NCBI GenBank assembly: GCA_036504815.1
Contig: DASXUN010000012.1
Span: forward strand, 124,001 to 188,000
DNA from: Gemmatimonadaceae bacterium
GTDB taxonomy: Bacteria > Gemmatimonadota > Gemmatimonadetes > Gemmatimonadales > Gemmatimonadaceae
Reading direction: 5' to 3'
DNA length: 64,000 nucleotides
Shown: positions 34,501-42,366 of the stretch, piece after piece
Layout: each line of letters opens with the position of its first letter
Numbering within the stretch: the first letter of the stretch is position 1
The notes under the pieces: model-generated
Told to the model about the DNA's origin: nothing
Database searches by the model: none
Seen by the model: the letters and a program-made list of their open reading frames with translations, nothing else
Position numbers and translations under genes: made by a program

Positions 34501-35819
34501 ACATTCCCGTCATCGCATTTGTCGGCCGCCCCAACGTGGGCAAGTCGAAGCTCTTCAACCGCATCATCGGGCACGATCAGGCGATCGTGAGCGAGGAGGC
34601 GGGGACCACGCGCGACCGCCATTTCGCGCTGGCCGAATGGGCGGGGCGGAAGTTCTGGTTGGTGGACACCGGCGGCCTGCGCGAGGATTCGAAGCTGCCG
34701 ATGGACCTCGAGATCCGCCGGCAGGTGGAGCAGGCCATCGAGGAAGCCGACTTGCTGCTCATGGTCGCCGACGCGCAGGTGGGGGTTCATCCGAGCGACG
34801 CGCGCATCGTGGAACTGCTGCGCAAGTCCGGCAAGCCGTTCATGGTCGTCGCCAACAAGGTGGACGATCCGCGCGAGACCGACTGGTTCGAGTTCTATCG
34901 GCTGGCCGCGGGGGAACCGTTCCCGGTATCCGCGGCCAACGGCAAGAACTCGGGCGACCTGCTCGACGCGATCGTGGCGCGCATTCCGGACTCCACGGGC
35001 GACGAGAGCGCGGACGCGCTGCGCGTGGCCGTGGTGGGCCGCCCGAACACCGGCAAGTCGTCGTTCATCAACCGCCTGCTGGGCGAGGACCGGCTGGTGG
35101 TGTCGGACATTGCGGGGACGACCCGCGACTCCATCGACACGCCGTTCACGTACCACGGCACCGACATCATCTTCGTCGACACGGCGGGGTTGCGCCGGCA
35201 GTCGAAGATGGACGACGGCATCGAGTTCTACTCGGCGCTGCGCACGCGCCGCGCCATCGACCGATCGGATATCTGCCTGCTCGTCATCGACGCGATGGAG
35301 GGACTGCACAACCAGGACCTCAAGATCGCCAACATGGCCTGGGAGCAGGGGCGCGCGCTCATCGTCATCGTGAACAAGTGGGACCTGAAGGAAAAGGACG
35401 ACAAGACGTCGGCGAAGTTCGAGAAGGAAGCGGGGGAGAAGGCGCCCTTCCTCAAGTACGTGCCGTTCATCTTCACCTCGGCGCTCACCGGCCAGCGCGT
35501 GACCAAGGTGCTCGACCTCATCCTCGAGGTGAATGCCGAGCGCCACAAGCGCATCAGCACGTCGCAGGTGAACGAGGCGCTGCAGGCCATCGTCGGACGC
35601 CGCCAGCCGCCGCAGGCGGCCGGCTTCGAGATCAAGCTCAATTACGGCACGCAGGTGGAGACCGCCCCGCCGACCATCCTGATCTTCGGCAACAACCCGG
35701 ATCTCCTGCAGGAGCATTACGTGCGCTACCTGCACAACTGCTTCCGCGAAGTCTGGGGATTCACCGGGAACCCGTTGCGCCTGACGTTCAAGCGCAAGAG
35801 CGGAGTCCGCAAGGAATGA
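34497..35819 (+). CDS. der: Ribosome-assembly GTPase Der (EngA)
   Basis: Two tandem GTPase domains plus a KH-like C-terminal domain; acts in 50S maturation. 440 residues from GTG 34497. Domain 1: GRPNVGKS at 10-17, DTGGL, NKVD near 120. Domain 2: GRPNTGKS near 180, DTAGLRRQSKM, NKWD near 293. C-terminal domain about 355-440 (KLNYGTQVETAPPTILIFGNNP). The residue after the first P-loop Ser is Lys18 where most Der proteins have Thr; this should not by itself abolish binding. Overlaps plsY by 4 bases. Confidence 0.96.
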   Translation: MNIPVIAFVGRPNVGKSKLFNRIIGHDQAIVSEEAGTTRDRHFALAEWAGRKFWLVDTGGLREDSKLPMDLEIRRQVEQAIEEADLLLMVADAQVGVHPSDARIVELLRKSGKPFMVVANKVDDPRETDWFEFYRLAAGEPFPVSAANGKNSGDLLDAIVARIPDSTGDESADALRVAVVGRPNTGKSSFINRLLGEDRLVVSDIAGTTRDSIDTPFTYHGTDIIFVDTAGLRRQSKMDDGIEFYSALRTRRAIDRSDICLLVIDAMEGLHNQDLKIANMAWEQGRALIVIVNKWDLKEKDDKTSAKFEKEAGEKAPFLKYVPFIFTSALTGQRVTKVLDLILEVNAERHKRISTSQVNEALQAIVGRRQPPQAAGFEIKLNYGTQVETAPPTILIFGNNPDLLQEHYVRYLHNCFREVWGFTGNPLRLTFKRKSGVRKE

Positions 35820-36451
35820 TCGCCGCCGCGGCGCTCGCGCTCGCGTACGCCTCGGGCTCCATCCCGTCGGCGTACCTCGCCGGCAAGGCGAAGGGGATCG
35901 ATCTGCGCACGGTGGGCTCGGGCAACCTCGGCGCGACGAACGTGTACCGCACGCTGGGGGCGAAGATGGCGGCGGTCGTCTTCCTTGTCGACGTGCTCAA
36001 GGGGGCGTTGCCGGTCATTATCCTGCCGGGACTGGTTTTTCCGGGCGACGCGGCGGCTTCGACGACCCCGCAGTGGTTTGCCATTGCCTGCGGCGTGGCC
36101 GCGATCGTCGGCCACGCCAGGCCGGTCTTTCTGCTGTGGAAGGGCGGCGGCAAGGGAGTGGCGACCGCGGCCGGCATCTTCGCCGCCATCGCGCCTGTTC
36201 CTTTGGTCCTTGCGCTGATCGCGTTTGCGCTCGTGCTCTGGCGCACCGGGTATGTGTCCGCCGGATCGCTGACGGCGGCCGTCGTGCTGGTCGCTGGCGT
36301 GATCGTGTTCGACCGCGGACAGTCCCCGGCGACGATCGCCGCGGTGGCCGTCTGTCTCTTCGTCTTCTGGTCGCATCGGGCCAACATCGAGCGCTTGCGC
36401 GCGGGCACCGAACATCGATTCAGCCGGGCGAAGTCTGGGGAGGGCGAATGA
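35816..36451 (+). CDS. plsY: Acyl-phosphate glycerol-3-phosphate acyltransferase
   Basis: Integral membrane enzyme making lysophosphatidate from acyl-phosphate. 211 residues, about five or more membrane spans. Conserved loops: GSIPSAYLAGKAKGIDLRTV followed by GSGNLGATNVYRTLG, WKGGGKGVATAAG, and WSHRANIERLRAGTEHRF at the C-terminus. Coupled by 4-base overlaps to der upstream and gpsA downstream; plsY with gpsA covers supply and acylation of glycerol-3-phosphate. Confidence 0.95.
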   Translation: MIAAAALALAYASGSIPSAYLAGKAKGIDLRTVGSGNLGATNVYRTLGAKMAAVVFLVDVLKGALPVIILPGLVFPGDAAASTTPQWFAIACGVAAIVGHARPVFLLWKGGGKGVATAAGIFAAIAPVPLVLALIAFALVLWRTGYVSAGSLTAAVVLVAGVIVFDRGQSPATIAAVAVCLFVFWSHRANIERLRAGTEHRFSRAKSGEGE

Positions 36452-37440
36452 GGTGCGCAGTCTTGGGCGCCGGCGCCTGGGGGACGGCGCTTGCGAGCCT
36501 GCTGGCCGACAACGGCCACGAAACCACGGTGTGGTGCCTCGAGCCCGACGTCGCCGAAGCAATCACGCACTCCGCCGCGAATCCGCGGTTCCTGCCCGGC
36601 ATCCAGCTGAGCGCCAGGCTGCGCGGCACGACGGACAAGGCGGCCGCGCTCGACGGCGCGGAGCTGGTGCTGCTGGCCTCACCGTCGCACGTGCTCCGCG
36701 AGGTTGTCTCGCATGCGCGCGCCTGGGTGGCCCCCGGCGCGACGGCCGTGGTGGCCACGAAGGGCATCGAGCGCCATTCGTTCGCCCTCATGACGGACGT
36801 CGTCGAGCAGGAGCTGCACGGCCATGCGGTGGTCGCCCTCTCCGGCCCGAGTTTTGCCGCCGAAGTCGCGACCAGGCATCCGACGGCCGTCGTCGCCGCC
36901 TCGGCCGATGCCGCCGCCGCGATGCGGGTGCAGCAGTCGTTCAGTGCGCCGTTCTTCCGCGTGTATTCCAGCGACGACGTCAAGGGCGTGGAGCTTGGCG
37001 GGGCACTCAAGAATGTCATGGCGGTGGCCGCGGGAATGAGCGACGGCCTCGGCCTCGGGTTCAACACGCGGGCGGCGCTGATCACGCGCGGCCTCGCCGA
37101 GATGATGCGCCTGGGCGTCGCGATGGGCGCGCATCCGCAGACCTTCGCCGGACTCGCCGGCATGGGCGATCTCGTGCTGACGTGCACGGGTTCGCTGAGC
37201 CGCAATCGGCAGGTCGGGCTCGAGATCGGGAAGGGCGCGACGCTCCCCGAGGTGCTCGCGGGACGTGAGACCGTGGCCGAGGGCGTGGTGACCACCGAGA
37301 GCGCGCGCGAACTGGCGATTGCGCGCGGGGTGGAGATGCCGATCGTGAACGCCGTGCATCGCGTGCTCTTCGAGCACCAGCCGGCGCGGCAGGCGATGGT
37401 GGAGCTGATGTCGCGTGAACTGCGCGGGGAGCGTGACTGA
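36448..37440 (+). CDS. gpsA: Glycerol-3-phosphate dehydrogenase [NAD(P)+]
   Basis: Reduces dihydroxyacetone phosphate to glycerol-3-phosphate for phospholipid synthesis. 330 residues. N-terminal Rossmann motif GAGAWG at 7-12, KGIERHSF, GPSFAAEV, catalytic Lys near 188 in GGALKNVMAVAAG, and NTRAALITRGLAEMMRLG in the C-terminal helical domain. The stop shares one base with the next start (TGATG). Confidence 0.95.
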   Translation: MRCAVLGAGAWGTALASLLADNGHETTVWCLEPDVAEAITHSAANPRFLPGIQLSARLRGTTDKAAALDGAELVLLASPSHVLREVVSHARAWVAPGATAVVATKGIERHSFALMTDVVEQELHGHAVVALSGPSFAAEVATRHPTAVVAASADAAAAMRVQQSFSAPFFRVYSSDDVKGVELGGALKNVMAVAAGMSDGLGLGFNTRAALITRGLAEMMRLGVAMGAHPQTFAGLAGMGDLVLTCTGSLSRNRQVGLEIGKGATLPEVLAGRETVAEGVVTTESARELAIARGVEMPIVNAVHRVLFEHQPARQAMVELMSRELRGERD

Positions 37441-37808
37441 TGGCAGCCAGTCCAGCGGAACCGGTGAAGGAGTTCTTCAGCATTGGCGATGTGTGCGAGC
37501 TGACGGAGCTGAAGCCGCACGTGCTGCGCTACTGGGAGAGCCAGTTCAAGGGCCTGAGCCCGGTGAAGAACCGCTCGGGCAACCGCGTCTACTCGCGGCG
37601 CGAGGTCGAACTGGTGATGCTCGTGAAACACCTGCTGTACACCGAGAAATACACGATCGACGGCGCCCGGCAGAAGCTCGATGAATACCGCAAGACCGGG
37701 GCGCTGCGTCCGACGGCCCGCACCGGGCTCGATCTCCAGACCATTCTCGCGCTCGAGGCGGAGCTGCAGGCGCTGCTCGTCTCGCTGCGCGACCCATCCA
37801 ACCGCTGA
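37440..37808 (+). CDS. MerR-family regulator
   Basis: 122 residues. Winged-helix MerR DNA-binding domain at about 11-80 (FFSIGDVCELTELKPHVLRYWE, RVYSRREVELVMLVKHLLYTEKYTI). It has only a short coiled-coil tail (about 95-117), with no metal- or ligand-binding domain. Short MerR proteins of this type commonly sit between lipid and stationary-phase genes in diverse phyla. The target is unknown; it shares one base each with gpsA and surE, so it may control this operon. Confidence 0.88.
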   Translation: MAASPAEPVKEFFSIGDVCELTELKPHVLRYWESQFKGLSPVKNRSGNRVYSRREVELVMLVKHLLYTEKYTIDGARQKLDEYRKTGALRPTARTGLDLQTILALEAELQALLVSLRDPSNR

Positions 37809-38569
37809 TGCGACTGCTGCTGAGCAACGACGACGGTATCCTGGCGCGCGGTCTCGCGGCGCTTGAACGCGCGGCCTCGCCGCTGGGCCACGTCTATGTG
37901 GTGGCCCCGGATCGCGAGCAGAGCGCGACCAGCCATTCGCTGACGATGCACCATCCGCTGCGCCCGGTGCAGATCGCGGAGAACCGCTGGCAGGTGGACG
38001 GCACGCCGACCGACTGCGTGATGCTGGCGCTCGAGGCGCTGCTCCCCGAGCGCCCGGACTACGTGCTCAGCGGCGTCAACCACGGCCCCAACATGGGCGA
38101 GGACGTGCTCTACTCGGGCACGGTGGCCGCGGCCATGGAGGGACTCGCCCTGGGCGTGCCGGCCATCGCCTTCTCGTTTGCCGGGAGCGTCCTGCGCGCC
38201 GACGCGCTGCTCGACGACCACATCGGGACGATGGAGCGCATCCTGCGGCACCTCACCTCACTGCCGGTCTTCCCCGAGAACACGCTCTTCAACGTGAACA
38301 TCCCGCCCATCGCGGCGGACCAGGTGAAGGGGTTCCGGTTGACGCGCCTGGGGCGGCGCGCCTACTCCGATTCGCTGATGCCGATGAAGGATCCATGGGG
38401 GCGGCCCATCTACTGGATTGGCGGCGGGTCGGTGGACTGGAAGGACTCCGCTTCCGACTCCGACTTCCAGGCGATCAGCGAGGGGTTCGTGTCCATCACG
38501 CCGCTGCACCTCGACCTCACGCATCGCGACATTCTCGACCGCCGGGAGCAGTGGTGGCGTCCCCTGTAA
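37808..38569 (+). CDS. surE: 5'/3'-nucleotidase SurE
   Basis: Metal-dependent nucleoside monophosphatase tied to stationary-phase survival. 253 residues. Metal ligands: Asp8-Asp9 in LSNDDG, Ser39 in DREQSATSHS, and Asn in SGVNHGPNMGEDVLYSGTVAAAMEG. The start overlaps the merR stop by one base; pcm starts within its last codons. surE-pcm pairing is widespread. Confidence 0.95.
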   Translation: MRLLLSNDDGILARGLAALERAASPLGHVYVVAPDREQSATSHSLTMHHPLRPVQIAENRWQVDGTPTDCVMLALEALLPERPDYVLSGVNHGPNMGEDVLYSGTVAAAMEGLALGVPAIAFSFAGSVLRADALLDDHIGTMERILRHLTSLPVFPENTLFNVNIPPIAADQVKGFRLTRLGRRAYSDSLMPMKDPWGRPIYWIGGGSVDWKDSASDSDFQAISEGFVSITPLHLDLTHRDILDRREQWWRPL

Positions 38570-39213
38570 CGCCGCAGTTCACCGGGGCGCGCCGGCGGCT
38601 GCTCGACGAGCTGCGCGCCAAGGGCATCAACGACCTCGCCGTGCTGCGCGCCCTCGACCTGACACCGCGGCACCAGTTTGTCCCGTCGGGCGTGCGGCAT
38701 CGGGCGTACGAGGACTCGCCGCTCCCCATCGGCAGCGGCCAGACCATCAGCCAGCCGTTCGTGCACGCGATGTACCTGCAGACGCTGAAGCTGCAGGGAC
38801 ACGAGAAGGTGCTCGAGATCGGCACGGGCTCGGGCTACCAGACCGTGCTGCTCGCCTACTTGTGCCAGCACGTCTACTCCGTGGAACGCGTGCGGCCGCT
38901 GCTCGAGACGGCGCGCGACGCGATCACCGCGTGCGGCGTGACGAACGTGGCGCTGCTATGCGGCGATGGCACATACGGCTGGCCGGAGTTTGCGCCGTAT
39001 GACGCGATCCTGGTGGGAGCCGGCGCGCCGACCATTCCGCAGCCCCTTGTGGACCAGCTCGCCATCGGCGGACGCCTGATTGTTCCCGTTGGCGGACGTG
39101 AGGACCAGCGCCTGGTGGAGATCACGCGCACGAGTGCCGGATTCGAACGGCGCGACCTCTCCGACGTGCGCTTCGTGCCGCTGGTGGGCAAGCACGGGTG
39201 GGAGTCGGCGTGA
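38554..39213 (+). CDS. pcm: Protein-L-isoaspartate O-methyltransferase
   Basis: Repairs isoaspartyl residues in aged proteins using SAM. 219 residues from GTG 38554 (GTG 38551 is equally possible), starting inside the end of surE. Motifs: GSGQTISQPFVHAMYLQTL (substrate loop), VLEIGTGSGYQTVLLAYL (SAM motif I), GDGTYGWPEFAPYDAILV, and PVGGREDQRLVEI. Overlaps the acylphosphatase gene by 4 bases. Confidence 0.94.
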   Translation: MASPVTPQFTGARRRLLDELRAKGINDLAVLRALDLTPRHQFVPSGVRHRAYEDSPLPIGSGQTISQPFVHAMYLQTLKLQGHEKVLEIGTGSGYQTVLLAYLCQHVYSVERVRPLLETARDAITACGVTNVALLCGDGTYGWPEFAPYDAILVGAGAPTIPQPLVDQLAIGGRLIVPVGGREDQRLVEITRTSAGFERRDLSDVRFVPLVGKHGWESA

Positions 39214-39503
39214 GCGGCGAGACCCGGGGCGTGTTCGTGCGCATCAGCGGACGCGTGCAGCACGTCGGGTTCCGCTGGTTCGTCGAGCGCCGGGCGAGCG
39301 AGCTCGGGCTCGGCGGCTGGGTGCGCAACGCCGCCGATGGTTCGGTGGAGGTGGCCGCGTTCGGGGCGAGCGCGCAGGTGGAACGGCTGCTGGAGGCGCT
39401 GCGGCGGGGGCCGCCGCAGGCCAGGGTGCAGTCCGTGGAGATTGAGGAACGGCCCGCGCCGCCGATCGGCGCACCGAACGGCAATTTCGAGATCGAGCCA
39501 TGA
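39210..39503 (+). CDS. Acylphosphatase
   Basis: 97 residues from GTG 39210, the normal size for the family. Phosphate-cradle motif GRVQHVGFR with catalytic Arg22, and Asn40 in GWVRN. The usual G after VQ is His here (VQHVGF), a mild departure. Hydrolyses acyl phosphates; acyl-phosphate is also the PlsY substrate made nearby, though a direct link is only inference. Overlaps apt by 4 bases. Confidence 0.93.
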   Translation: MSGETRGVFVRISGRVQHVGFRWFVERRASELGLGGWVRNAADGSVEVAAFGASAQVERLLEALRRGPPQARVQSVEIEERPAPPIGAPNGNFEIEP

Positions 39504-40054
39504 TTACCAGGCCACGGCCCGAAGGGCGTGACGAACTGTCGCGTGCGGCGCGCGCGACGATACGCGACGTGCCGGACTTTCCCAAGCCGGGCATCGTGTT
39601 CAAGGACATTACCCCCGTGCTCGCCGACGCGTCGCTCTTCGCGCGCGTGACGGAGAGCATGGCGGCGGGGGCGGCCGCGCTGAACATCACGCACGTGGTC
39701 GCCATCGAGAGCCGCGGCTTCCTCTTCGCCGCGCCCGTCGCGCAGCAGCTGGGCGTGTCGCTCATCCCCGTGCGCAAGCCGGGCAAGCTGCCCTTCCGCC
39801 GCGTGCGCGAGGAGTATGCCCTGGAGTACGGCACCGACGCGCTGGAAATGCATGAGGACGCGCTCGGCGCCGGCGCCCGCGTGCTCGTCGTGGACGACGT
39901 GCTCGCCACCGGCGGCACGGCCGCGGCCACGCGGCGCCTGGTGGAGCGCGCTGGTGGCACGGTCGTGGCGTTCTCGTTCGTGATCGACCTGACGTTCCTC
40001 AACGGGCGTCAGCAGCTCGTCGGGTCGTCGGTGGACGCGATCGTGGAGTACTGA
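39500..40054 (+). CDS. apt: Adenine phosphoribosyltransferase
   Basis: Salvages adenine to AMP with PRPP. 184 residues. N-terminal IRDVPDFPKPGIVFKDITPVL, flexible loop RKPGKLPF, and PRPP-binding motif VLVVDDVLATGGTA at about 131-144. Last gene of the plus-strand run. Its TGA is one base away from the stop codon of the convergent peptidase gene, so there is no room for an intergenic terminator. Confidence 0.95.
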   Translation: MITRPRPEGRDELSRAARATIRDVPDFPKPGIVFKDITPVLADASLFARVTESMAAGAAALNITHVVAIESRGFLFAAPVAQQLGVSLIPVRKPGKLPFRRVREEYALEYGTDALEMHEDALGAGARVLVVDDVLATGGTAAATRRLVERAGGTVVAFSFVIDLTFLNGRQQLVGSSVDAIVEY

Positions 40055-40055
40055 G

Positions 40056-41408
40056 CTACTTCCGCGGCAGCATGTCCGGCAGATCTGCCACGATGTAGGC
40101 CATCACGGCGAAGGCGGCCACGCACTTCTGCATGTCGGCGGGGCTGAGCTTGTCCGGCGTGTCGGCCGGCGTGTGGTGGTATACGAAGTACTTGCTCCCC
40201 TCCACATCGAGCCCCATCCCCGGCACGCCGGTGCTCATCAGCGGGCCGATGTCGGCGCCGCCGCCGCTTGCGCCGATCCTGCCGGCGCCGATGCGGTCGA
40301 GCAGCGAGCCGATCTGTTTCACGATCACGCGCGCGGAGTCGCTGCCGGTGAAGCCGAATCCGAGCGGGGCAAAGACGCCCGCGTCCGATTCGATCAACAG
40401 GGAATGCGCCTCGGTGGCGTGCGCGTCGCGATACGCGGAGCCGCCGCGCCCGCCGTTCTCCTCGTTCACCCAGCCCACCACGCGGATGCTGCGGCGTGGC
40501 GTGAGGCCCAGCTTCTTGAGCAGCCGCACGGCTTCCCATGCCACGACGATGCCGCCCGCGTCGTCCATCGCGCCCACGCCGACGTCCCACGAATCGATGT
40601 GGCCCCCGATGGCGACGATCTCATTCGGCTTCTCGCGGCCCGTCAGTTCACCCATCGGGTTGCGCGAGGGCGAGTCCGGCAGCGTCTGCGCCTCCATTTG
40701 GATGGTGAGCACGACCTTGGTGCCCCGGTTCTGCATCCGGTGCAGCATCGTGGCGTCTTCCAGCGGAATGGCCGCGGCCGGAATGCGCGTCACCGTGGAG
40801 TCGTACCGCATCGCGCCGGTGTGCGGCGTACGCAGTCCCCACGGGCCCACCGCGCGAATGAGCGACGCCACCGCGCCCAGCCTTGCCGCGGCAATCGCGC
40901 CGTTGCTGCGGTACTGCACCGTCTCCCCGTAGTTGGTGAACGGCACGTCGAAGAGCACGATCTTCCCGTTGGCCTCGCCGGCCCGCTTCGACAGTTCGTC
41001 GAAGCTCGACACCACGAGCACTTCGGCGGTGATGCCGCCGGCGGGTGTGCCGATCGAGCCGCCGAGCCCCAGCATCGGCACGTCCGCCACGCGCGGGGCC
41101 TGCATGGTGATCGACTCGCGGCCTCGCACCCAGCGCGGCACCATCGCCGGCTCGCCGCGCACGCTGGCGAGGCCGTCTTCCTTCATCCGCGCCAGCACCC
41201 AGTCGATGCCGCGCTCGAGGTTGGCGCTCCCGGCGAGCCGGGGACCGCTGTAGTCGGTGAACTCGGCGAGGCGGTTCCACGCGCCGGTCGAGTCGGCCAG
41301 CGCGGCGGCGATGATCCGGTTGGCGACATCACGGTACCGATCGGCCACCGGCTGCTGGGCGGCGAGCGGCACGGCAAGGAACAGGGCAGGGAGGAGACGG
41401 AGGCGCAT
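40056..41408 (-). CDS. Exported M28-family metallopeptidase
   Basis: 450 residues with a signal peptide (MRLRLLPALFLAVPLAAQQP). M28 zinc aminopeptidase or carboxypeptidase fold with an inserted PA-like domain (about 130-225). Metal-binding positions are visible: GGHIDSWDVG, GAMDDAGG, NEENGG, ESDAG and the late YHHTPADT. All main ligands look intact, so an active periplasmic peptidase is likely (carboxypeptidase Q-like layout). Divergent from the PIG-L-like gene with 101 bases between starts; convergent with apt. Confidence 0.9.
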   Translation of the reverse strand: MRLRLLPALFLAVPLAAQQPVADRYRDVANRIIAAALADSTGAWNRLAEFTDYSGPRLAGSANLERGIDWVLARMKEDGLASVRGEPAMVPRWVRGRESITMQAPRVADVPMLGLGGSIGTPAGGITAEVLVVSSFDELSKRAGEANGKIVLFDVPFTNYGETVQYRSNGAIAAARLGAVASLIRAVGPWGLRTPHTGAMRYDSTVTRIPAAAIPLEDATMLHRMQNRGTKVVLTIQMEAQTLPDSPSRNPMGELTGREKPNEIVAIGGHIDSWDVGVGAMDDAGGIVVAWEAVRLLKKLGLTPRRSIRVVGWVNEENGGRGGSAYRDAHATEAHSLLIESDAGVFAPLGFGFTGSDSARVIVKQIGSLLDRIGAGRIGASGGGADIGPLMSTGVPGMGLDVEGSKYFVYHHTPADTPDKLSPADMQKCVAAFAVMAYIVADLPDMLPRK

Positions 41409-41447
41409 GGGCGTGAGGGAGACGGGGAAGAACGAACGCTATGCGAT

Positions 41448-41477
41448 GTGACGGCGTGGCGCCATTGCTGCTAACTT
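41448..41477 (+). promoter_or_regulatory. Promoter of the PIG-L-like gene
   Basis: GTGACG at 41448-41453, an 18-base spacer, and TAACTT at 41472-41477; predicted start near 41484. GGAG at 41497-41500 is the ribosome binding site for the ATG at 41510. Confidence 0.5.
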
Positions 41478-41509
41478 CCGGCCAGTCCGTTCTGTCGGAG
41501 AGACGCCGT

Positions 41510-42304
41510 ATGCGTGCTGGACCCTTGTGCCGGACCCTCGCGGGCCTTGGCGTGATCGCGACCGCGGTGAGTGGACAAGCCACGCCCACGGCGCCCGCGG
41601 CCCCGCCGGCCCGAACCATTCTCGCCATCGGGGCGCACGCCGGCGACATGGAGCTCACCGCCGGTGCGGTGCTGCTTGGCGCGCACCAGCGCGGCGATCG
41701 GGTCGTAGTGCTGCATCTCACGCTGGGGGAAGGCGGGAACCCGAAGCTCAGCCCGGTGGAGTACGGCGCGCAGAAGAAACGGGAGGCCGAGGCGGTGGCC
41801 GCCGACCTTGGCGCCGAGGTGATCTTCGGGCCGTACAAGGACGGTGAGATCCCGAACGATGACTCCGCGCGGCGATACGTGGCCGACGTGATGCGCCAGG
41901 TGAAGCCCACCATGATCATCACGCATTGGAAGGAGAGCCTGCACAAGGATCACGCGATCACCAGCGCCATTGTGCAGGAGGCCGTGCTGCTCGCCGCGTT
42001 GCCGGGGGTGCAGTTGGCGCATCCGGCGCATCGCGGCATACGGTCGGTCTGGTATGCAGATAACTGGGAGGACGCCACCAACTTCACGCCGTACGTGTAC
42101 GTGAAAGTGTCCGACCAGCTCGACGCGTGGCGCGCCGCGGTGTCGAAGTACGAGTTCGCGCGCGGGGCGATCGCCAACTTTCCGTACGTCGACTACTACA
42201 CCGCGCTCGCCACGGTGCGCGGTGCCGTGGTGTACAAGGGGAAGGCCGTCGCCTTCGCCGTGGAGCCGGAGGCGCGCCGCCGCGTCCTCGACGCGCTGCC
42301 GTAG
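41510..42304 (+). CDS. Exported PIG-L-like deacetylase with HAGD motif
   Basis: 264 residues from ATG 41510, placed by GGAG at 41497-41500, with a signal peptide (MRAGPLCRTLAGLGVIATAVSGQA). PIG-L/LmbE fold: AIGAHAGDMELTAGAVL at the N-terminus and THWKESLHKDHAITSAIV later. In active members the first motif is AHPDD, where the first Asp is the general base and the second a zinc ligand. Here HAGD keeps the zinc-ligand His and Asp, but the base Asp is replaced by Gly. It may therefore use another base or have lost deacetylation. The export signal argues against a role in bacillithiol synthesis. Confidence 0.82.
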   Translation: MRAGPLCRTLAGLGVIATAVSGQATPTAPAAPPARTILAIGAHAGDMELTAGAVLLGAHQRGDRVVVLHLTLGEGGNPKLSPVEYGAQKKREAEAVAADLGAEVIFGPYKDGEIPNDDSARRYVADVMRQVKPTMIITHWKESLHKDHAITSAIVQEAVLLAALPGVQLAHPAHRGIRSVWYADNWEDATNFTPYVYVKVSDQLDAWRAAVSKYEFARGAIANFPYVDYYTALATVRGAVVYKGKAVAFAVEPEARRRVLDALP

Positions 42305-42366
42305 CGCGACGGCGAACGCCGGCCATGGACCGGGTCACGGGCTCGGCATCCGGCGGGACCCGTGCG

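Noticed and set aside
34497-34560. Lys18 after the first P-loop of Der as a sign of inactivation
   Set aside because: The essential GxxxxGKS residues are intact in both domains; the change is at a tolerant position.
42305-42366. CGGGTC (42331-42336) and GACCCG (42357-42362) as a terminator
   Set aside because: Only six pairs around a 20-base loop and no T-run; too weak to call.
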